DNA from: DASUDX01 sp036275365
Lineage (GTDB): Bacteria > Pseudomonadota > Gammaproteobacteria > Nevskiales > Nevskiaceae
Reading direction: 5' to 3'
Assembly (NCBI GenBank): GCA_036275365.1
Contig: DASUDX010000039.1
Coordinates: forward strand, 1 to 11,155
DNA length: 11,155 bases
The position numbers and the translations under genes are program-made. Of the stretch, positions 8,073-11,155 are shown piece after piece. The notes beneath the pieces were generated by a model. That model was not told the DNA's origin, searched no databases, and saw nothing but the letters and a program-made list of their open reading frames with translations. Positions within the stretch are counted from its first letter, which is position 1; each line of letters opens with the position of its first letter.

Positions 8073-8116
8073 CGGGGCGTGGCCGCCCCGGACAAGCTGC
8101 CGAGTATACGGGGCGG
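8073..8116 (-). promoter_or_regulatory. Two mutually exclusive hairpins in the serA-pheA gap
   Basis: On the minus strand CCGCCCCG (8116-8109) can pair over 8 bases with CGGGGCGG (8090-8083). The same CGGGGCG (8090-8084) can instead pair over 7 bases with CGCCCCG (8079-8073) around a 4-base loop. Three segments with a shared middle resemble attenuator logic, but there is no T run after the second stem and no leader peptide, so any control would have to act at translation or RNA stability. Confidence 0.4.
8103..8108 (-). promoter_or_regulatory. Possible -10 element upstream of pheA
   Basis: TATACT matches five of six bases of the sigma70 -10 consensus in very GC-rich surroundings. No convincing -35 lies 16-18 bases upstream (best GTGGTT, two of six), and there is no extended -10 TG. 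It is a weak candidate for an internal promoter for pheA. Confidence 0.22.
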
Positions 8117-8123
8117 GCGGCGC

Positions 8124-9302
8124 TCAACCACGCGGTTCGATCTTGCGAACCTTGAGCACGCCCTGGATGGCACGGATCTCGTTGAGCACCGCCTCGCCCA
8201 CCGCGGAGTCGCAATCGACCAGGGTGTAGGCAACATCGCCACGGCTCTTGTTGAGCAGGTCGGCGATGTTGACATTGGCCTTGGCCAGGGCCGTGGTGAT
8301 CTGCCCGACCATGTTGGGCACATTGGCATTGACGATGCACAGCCGGGTCTTGCCGGCCAGCAGCGGCATCACCGCCTCGGGGAAGTTGACCGAGTTGCGC
8401 ACATTGCCCACCTCGAGGAACTCGCGCAGCTGGTCCGCCACCATCACCGCGCAGTTGTCCTCCGCCTCGTTGGTGGAGGCACCGAGATGCGGCGTGGCAA
8501 TCACCCGCGGGTGCTGCTTGAGGGTGTTGCCCGGGAAATCGCAGGCATAGGCGTGCAGACGGCCCTCGTCGAGGGCGGCGAGCACAGCCTTCTCGTCGAC
8601 AATCTCGGCGCGCGCGAAATTGAGGATCACCCCCTGCTTGCGCATCAGCTTGAGGCGGTCGGCATTCACCAGCCCGCGGGTCGCCTCCAGCAGCGGCACA
8701 TGCACGGAGATCACCTGGCACTGGGAGAACAGGTCATCCACCGACAGCGCCTGGCGCACCCGCGAGTCCAGCTGCAGGGCGTTGCTGATGGTGATCGCGG
8801 GATCGAAGCCATACACCTCCATGCCCAGCTCCAGCGCCGCATTGGCCACCTTCACCCCGATCGCGCCCAGGCCCATGACACCCAGGCGCCGACCCGGCAG
8901 TTCGAAGCCGACGAACTTCTTCTTGCCGTCCTCGACGGCCTTGTGCAGGGCATGGTCATCGCCCTCCAGCTTGCGCACGAAGTCCAGGGCGGGCACCAGA
9001 TTGCGCGCCGCCATCAGCAGGCTGGCCAGCACCAGCTCCTTCACCGCGTTGGCGTTGGCGCCGGGGGCGTTGAACACCGGCACCCCCCGCGCCGTCATCG
9101 CCGCCACTGGAATGTTGTTGGTACCGGCGCCGGCGCGACCGATCGCCTGCACCGAGGCGGGAATCTCGAGCTTGTGCATGTCGGCCGAGCGCACCATCAC
9201 CGCATCCGGGTTCTGCAGCTCGGTGGCGATCTCGTAGCGGTCGCGTGGCAGGCGCTCGAGGCCGACCACGGAGATGTTGTTGAGGGTCTGGATCTTGAAC
9301 AT
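8124..9302 (-). CDS. serA: D-3-phosphoglycerate dehydrogenase with C-terminal ACT domain
   Basis: The enzyme oxidises 3-phosphoglycerate to 3-phosphohydroxypyruvate with NAD, the first step of serine synthesis; serC next door performs the second step. The 392 residues show the substrate-domain RAGAGTNNIP (56-65), GANANAVKELVLA (81-93), a Rossmann motif GLGAIG (144-149) with Asp167 for NAD, the catalytic arginine in NFARAEIVDE (Arg231), the catalytic histidine in TPHLGAST (His272), and an ACT domain (about 320-390) that may sense serine. It lacks the extra domain of long PGDHs. The usual catalytic glutamate motif (DVF..EP) is replaced by CDFPGN (254-259). The ATG at 9302 is preceded by CCCTCC, with only a weak GAG seven bases upstream. 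Gaps of 92 and 78 bases flank the gene, unlike its tightly packed neighbours. Another 2-hydroxyacid dehydrogenase role is possible but less likely beside serC. Confidence 0.93.
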   Translation of the reverse strand: MFKIQTLNNISVVGLERLPRDRYEIATELQNPDAVMVRSADMHKLEIPASVQAIGRAGAGTNNIPVAAMTARGVPVFNAPGANANAVKELVLASLLMAARNLVPALDFVRKLEGDDHALHKAVEDGKKKFVGFELPGRRLGVMGLGAIGVKVANAALELGMEVYGFDPAITISNALQLDSRVRQALSVDDLFSQCQVISVHVPLLEATRGLVNADRLKLMRKQGVILNFARAEIVDEKAVLAALDEGRLHAYACDFPGNTLKQHPRVIATPHLGASTNEAEDNCAVMVADQLREFLEVGNVRNSVNFPEAVMPLLAGKTRLCIVNANVPNMVGQITTALAKANVNIADLLNKSRGDVAYTLVDCDSAVGEAVLNEIRAIQGVLKVRKIEPRG

Positions 9303-9385
9303 GGAGGGTCTCGCGAGAAGGAAGGCGGAAGGAACGAGGCGTCAAAGCCAGGGACTCGGGGGCTGCACCCGGCCCGGCAACGGCA

Positions 9386-9397
9386 GGAGGGGCATCA
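9386..9397. repeat. Short direct repeat, copy 2, after serC
   Basis: The plus-strand sequence GGAGGGGCATCA covers the serC stop codon and the nine bases after it. It matches 8054-8066 with one base fewer. Together the two copies bracket serA and its two wide gaps. Confidence 0.35.
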
Positions 9398-10477
9398 GCC
9401 GCGCGTGCGGGCAAACTCCTTCATGTAGTCGATCAGGGCCGCCACGCCGGCCTCGGGCATGGCGTTGTAGATCGAGGCGCGCATGCCGCCAACCGCGCGG
9501 TGGCCCTTGAGGCCGGAAAGACCAGCGGCCACCGCCCCCTTGAGGAACTCGGCGTCCTGGGTCTCCGGCTGCGGCAGGGTGAAGGGCACATTCATGATCG
9601 AGCGATCCGCCTTGCGTACCGGATTGCGGTAGAAGTCCTGCCCGTCGATGTAGTCATACAGCGCCTGGGCCTTGCGCTCGTTGCGGGCACCGATGGCAGC
9701 GATGCCCCCCTCGGCCTTGATCCACTGGAACACCAGGCCGCAGACATACCAGGAGAAGGTGCTCGGCGTGTTGAGCATCGACTCGTTCTCGGCCACCGCC
9801 CGGTAGTCGTGGATCGACAAGGTGCCGGGCAGCACGCTGCCGATCAGGTCCTCGCGCACGATCACCAGGGTCAGGCCGGCCGGGCCGATGTTCTTCTGGG
9901 CACCGGCATAGATCAGCCCGAACTGGCGCACATCGAGCGGCCGGCAGGCGATGTCCGAGGACATATCGGCCACCAGCGGCGCGGTGCCGCTCGGGAAGTG
10001 ACGGAACTGCACGCCGTGGATGGTCTCGTTGCTGGTCAGGTGCAGATAGGCCGCCTCCGGATTGAGGGTCCAGCCGGCCGGGTCGGGGATGTGGGTGAAC
10101 TTGTCGCCCTCGCTGCTCGCGGCGATACCCACCTTGGCGAACTTGCCGGCCTCCTTGGCCGCCTTCTTGCCCCAGTCACCGGTGAGCAGGTAATCGGCGG
10201 TGGTGCGCCCGCGCAGCAGGTTCTGAGGGGCGATGCCGAACTGGGCGGTGGCCCCACCCTGCATGAAGAGAACCTTGTAATTCGCTGGAATATCCAGCAC
10301 TTCCCGCACATTCTTCTCACAGTCCGTGGCGATGCTCATGAACGGCTTGTCGCGATGGGACATTTCCATCACCGACATGCCGGTGCCACGCCAGTCGAGC
10401 AGCTCCTCGCGGACCTGGGCGAGCACCGGCTCGGGCAGGGTGGCGGGGCCGGCGCTGAAGTTGAAAATCCTTGCCAT
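9395..10477 (-). CDS. serC: Phosphoserine aminotransferase
   Basis: This pyridoxal-phosphate enzyme converts 3-phosphohydroxypyruvate and glutamate to phosphoserine, and also acts on the analogous intermediate in vitamin B6 synthesis. The 360-residue protein (E. coli 362) begins MARIFNFSAGPATLPEPVL. It contains GMSVMEMSHRDK (33-44), MQGGATAQF (72-80), TSNETIHGVQF (148-158), the cofactor lysine in YAGAQKNIGPAGL (Lys195), and GLKGHRAVGGMRASIYNA near the C-terminus. The open frame extends to 10633, but homology starts at the ATG at 10477, which has a GGAG nine bases upstream. The gene begins 22 bases after the PIN-domain gene. In Pseudomonas gyrA normally precedes serC; here the nearest upstream genes are the toxin-antitoxin-like pair. 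Confidence 0.98.
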   Translation of the reverse strand: MARIFNFSAGPATLPEPVLAQVREELLDWRGTGMSVMEMSHRDKPFMSIATDCEKNVREVLDIPANYKVLFMQGGATAQFGIAPQNLLRGRTTADYLLTGDWGKKAAKEAGKFAKVGIAASSEGDKFTHIPDPAGWTLNPEAAYLHLTSNETIHGVQFRHFPSGTAPLVADMSSDIACRPLDVRQFGLIYAGAQKNIGPAGLTLVIVREDLIGSVLPGTLSIHDYRAVAENESMLNTPSTFSWYVCGLVFQWIKAEGGIAAIGARNERKAQALYDYIDGQDFYRNPVRKADRSIMNVPFTLPQPETQDAEFLKGAVAAGLSGLKGHRAVGGMRASIYNAMPEAGVAALIDYMKEFARTRG

Positions 10478-10486
10478 TGAAGCAGT

Positions 10487-10490
10487 CTCC
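10487..10490 (-). promoter_or_regulatory. Shine-Dalgarno sequence of serC
   Basis: GGAG on the minus strand lies nine bases before the ATG at 10477, in the 22-base gap after the PIN-domain gene. It supports the 10477 start over the longer open frame and lets serC be translated independently of its upstream neighbour. Confidence 0.7.
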
Positions 10491-10499
10491 GATGAAGGT

Positions 10500-10934
10500 T
10501 CAAGTCGATTCGAGGGTGCTGCCCGGGCTCGCCGGACGCAGCCAGCTGGTGCATTGCAGGCCCGCCACCCAGCGGAAGCGCTCGGGCTCGGCGCTGACCA
10601 GGCAGCAGTGGTGGGCGAGCGCGGTGGCGGCATCGATCAGGGCGATCGCCGGCAGGGTCTCGCCGCTGAGCTGGAGCTGGGCGCCCAGCCGCACCGCCTG
10701 CTCGGCCTCGGCCGGGCCGAAGTCATGCACCCGCAGGCTGTCGCGGAAGTCCTCGAAGCGGGTCTGGTAGAGCGCCGCGGCGCGCGGCCGCGCGCGCAGG
10801 CCGATCTCCACCTGCGCCAACGCCAGCCGCGAGACGGCGACCTCGGCAGGCCGCCGCCGCGCCAGCTGCATGGCCACCGGCAGCCGTCCCTGCAGGGCTG
10901 CCGCGAGCGTGGCCGCATCCAGCAGCATCTTCAT
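10500..10934 (-). CDS. VapC-like PIN-domain protein with degenerate active site (putative toxin)
   Basis: PIN-domain VapC toxins are metal-dependent RNases with clustered acidic residues. This 144-residue protein has the size and outline of one: MKMLLDAATL at the start (usual form LLDTN), AVSRLALAQVEIGL (33-46) with the second acidic residue (Glu43), and GETLPAIALIDAATALAHHC (91-110), then LVSAEPERF (112-120) and GLQCTSWL (125-132). Aligned with the usual pattern IP..DA.IAATAL...LVT.N...F, the key aspartate falls on Ala98. An Asp (101) sits three residues later, the asparagine of LVT.N is Glu116, and the asparagine of LLDTN is Ala8. The tail after 132 is proline- and serine-rich. The start overlaps the antitoxin stop as ATGA. 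It may be an inactive, altered or decaying toxin. The family call is by pattern only. Confidence 0.7.
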   Translation of the reverse strand: MKMLLDAATLAAALQGRLPVAMQLARRRPAEVAVSRLALAQVEIGLRARPRAAALYQTRFEDFRDSLRVHDFGPAEAEQAVRLGAQLQLSGETLPAIALIDAATALAHHCCLVSAEPERFRWVAGLQCTSWLRPASPGSTLEST

Positions 10935-11155
10935 GCGCCGGTCCAGGGCTCGAACGCCACCCGCTCCTCACCCGGCTCCGGGGCCGGGTTGGCAAGGAAG
11001 CGCTGCAGCCGCGGCGGCCAGTCCTGGGCCTCGAACCGGGCCAGCCATTCCTGGATGGCCGCACCGATCAGGCGGTTGCGGGTCTGTCCGGTCTGCTCCA
11101 CCGCGACCGCCAGCCGGGCCACGGTGTCGTCGTCGAGGTGGATGCTGAAGTTCAT
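10931..11155 (-). CDS. Ribbon-helix-helix (CopG/Arc-like) antitoxin-type protein
   Basis: The 74-residue protein fits a ribbon-helix-helix antitoxin. It has a short beta strand MNFSIHLDDDT (1-11), a helix VARLAVAVEQTG (12-23), a turn and second helix TRNRLIGAAIQEWLARFE (25-42), and a tail ending EERVAFEPWTG. In such proteins the N-terminal strand pair reads operator DNA and the tail wraps the toxin; the FEPW end resembles toxin-binding tails of VapC-associated antitoxins. The ATG lies exactly at the window edge, so the gene is complete, but its promoter, operator and ribosome binding site are outside. It overlaps the PIN-domain gene by four bases, antitoxin first, the usual order for such modules. 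Autoregulation is likely from the family but cannot be seen here. Confidence 0.8.
   Translation of the reverse strand: MNFSIHLDDDTVARLAVAVEQTGQTRNRLIGAAIQEWLARFEAQDWPPRLQRFLANPAPEPGEERVAFEPWTGA

Noticed and set aside
9309..9318. Perfect palindrome TCTCGCGAGA just upstream of the serA start.
   Set aside because: It is too short to form a stable hairpin once a loop is allowed. No second copy or known regulator site supports an operator, so it could be chance.
9303..9394. TTGACG in the serC-serA gap as a -35 box.
   Set aside because: No acceptable -10 lies 16-18 bases downstream (TCCTTC), so a serA promoter is not supported.
7515..9428. A 637-codon open frame on the plus strand, opposite pheA and serA.
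   Set aside because: It is a shadow frame with skewed composition. It spans two genes and their gap with no domain or ribosome binding site.
10478..10633. N-terminal extension of SerC by 52 residues.
   Set aside because: It overlaps the PIN-domain gene in another frame, and family homology and a good Shine-Dalgarno sequence point to the ATG at 10477.

Overview
The window is a GC-rich stretch of a gammaproteobacterial chromosome. All thirteen recognisable genes lie on the minus strand, so transcription runs from position 11155 towards position 1. The order serC-(serA)-pheA-hisC-tyrA-aroA-cmk-rpsA followed by ihfB-lapA-lapB is a known gammaproteobacterial arrangement. It is the 'mixed-function supraoperon' best known from Pseudomonas, where gyrA lies upstream of serC. 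A separate tyrA and aroA, and a serA gene between serC and pheA, argue against Pseudomonas itself. They fit better with a GC-rich, early-branching gammaproteobacterium such as a member of the Chromatiales/Ectothiorhodospiraceae; that placement is inference from memory of gene order.

Layout in the direction of transcription: (1) 11155-10500, a two-gene toxin-antitoxin-like cassette, with a ribbon-helix-helix antitoxin overlapping a VapC-like PIN-domain protein whose active-site residues look degraded. (2) 10477-3599, amino-acid biosynthesis: serC and serA (two steps of serine synthesis), then pheA, hisC, tyrA and aroA (the last common step before chorismate, and the phenylalanine and tyrosine branches). 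(3) 3602-1109, cmk and rpsA (CMP kinase and ribosomal protein S1), with a 142-base leader before rpsA that contains a strong hairpin. A textbook intrinsic terminator with a UUCG tetraloop follows rpsA at 1085-1063. (4) 994-1, a second unit: ihfB (IHF beta subunit), then lapA and lapB (cut by the window edge), the inner-membrane regulators of lipopolysaccharide synthesis.

Several genes are tightly coupled (4-base overlaps antitoxin/toxin, pheA/hisC, hisC/tyrA and aroA/cmk; 2 bases ihfB/lapA). The only wide gaps before cmk lie on either side of serA (92 and 78 bases), which suggests that serA is a later guest in the operon. No gene-free stretch exceeds 142 bases. I saw no tRNA, rRNA, CRISPR array, insertion sequence or prophage gene.

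Most of the window is conserved housekeeping DNA. The points worth a second look are the degenerate PIN-domain cassette beside serC, the serA insertion and its flanking short repeat, tyrA and aroA separated in frame by a single stop codon, alternative hairpins upstream of pheA, and the hairpin-bearing rpsA leader.
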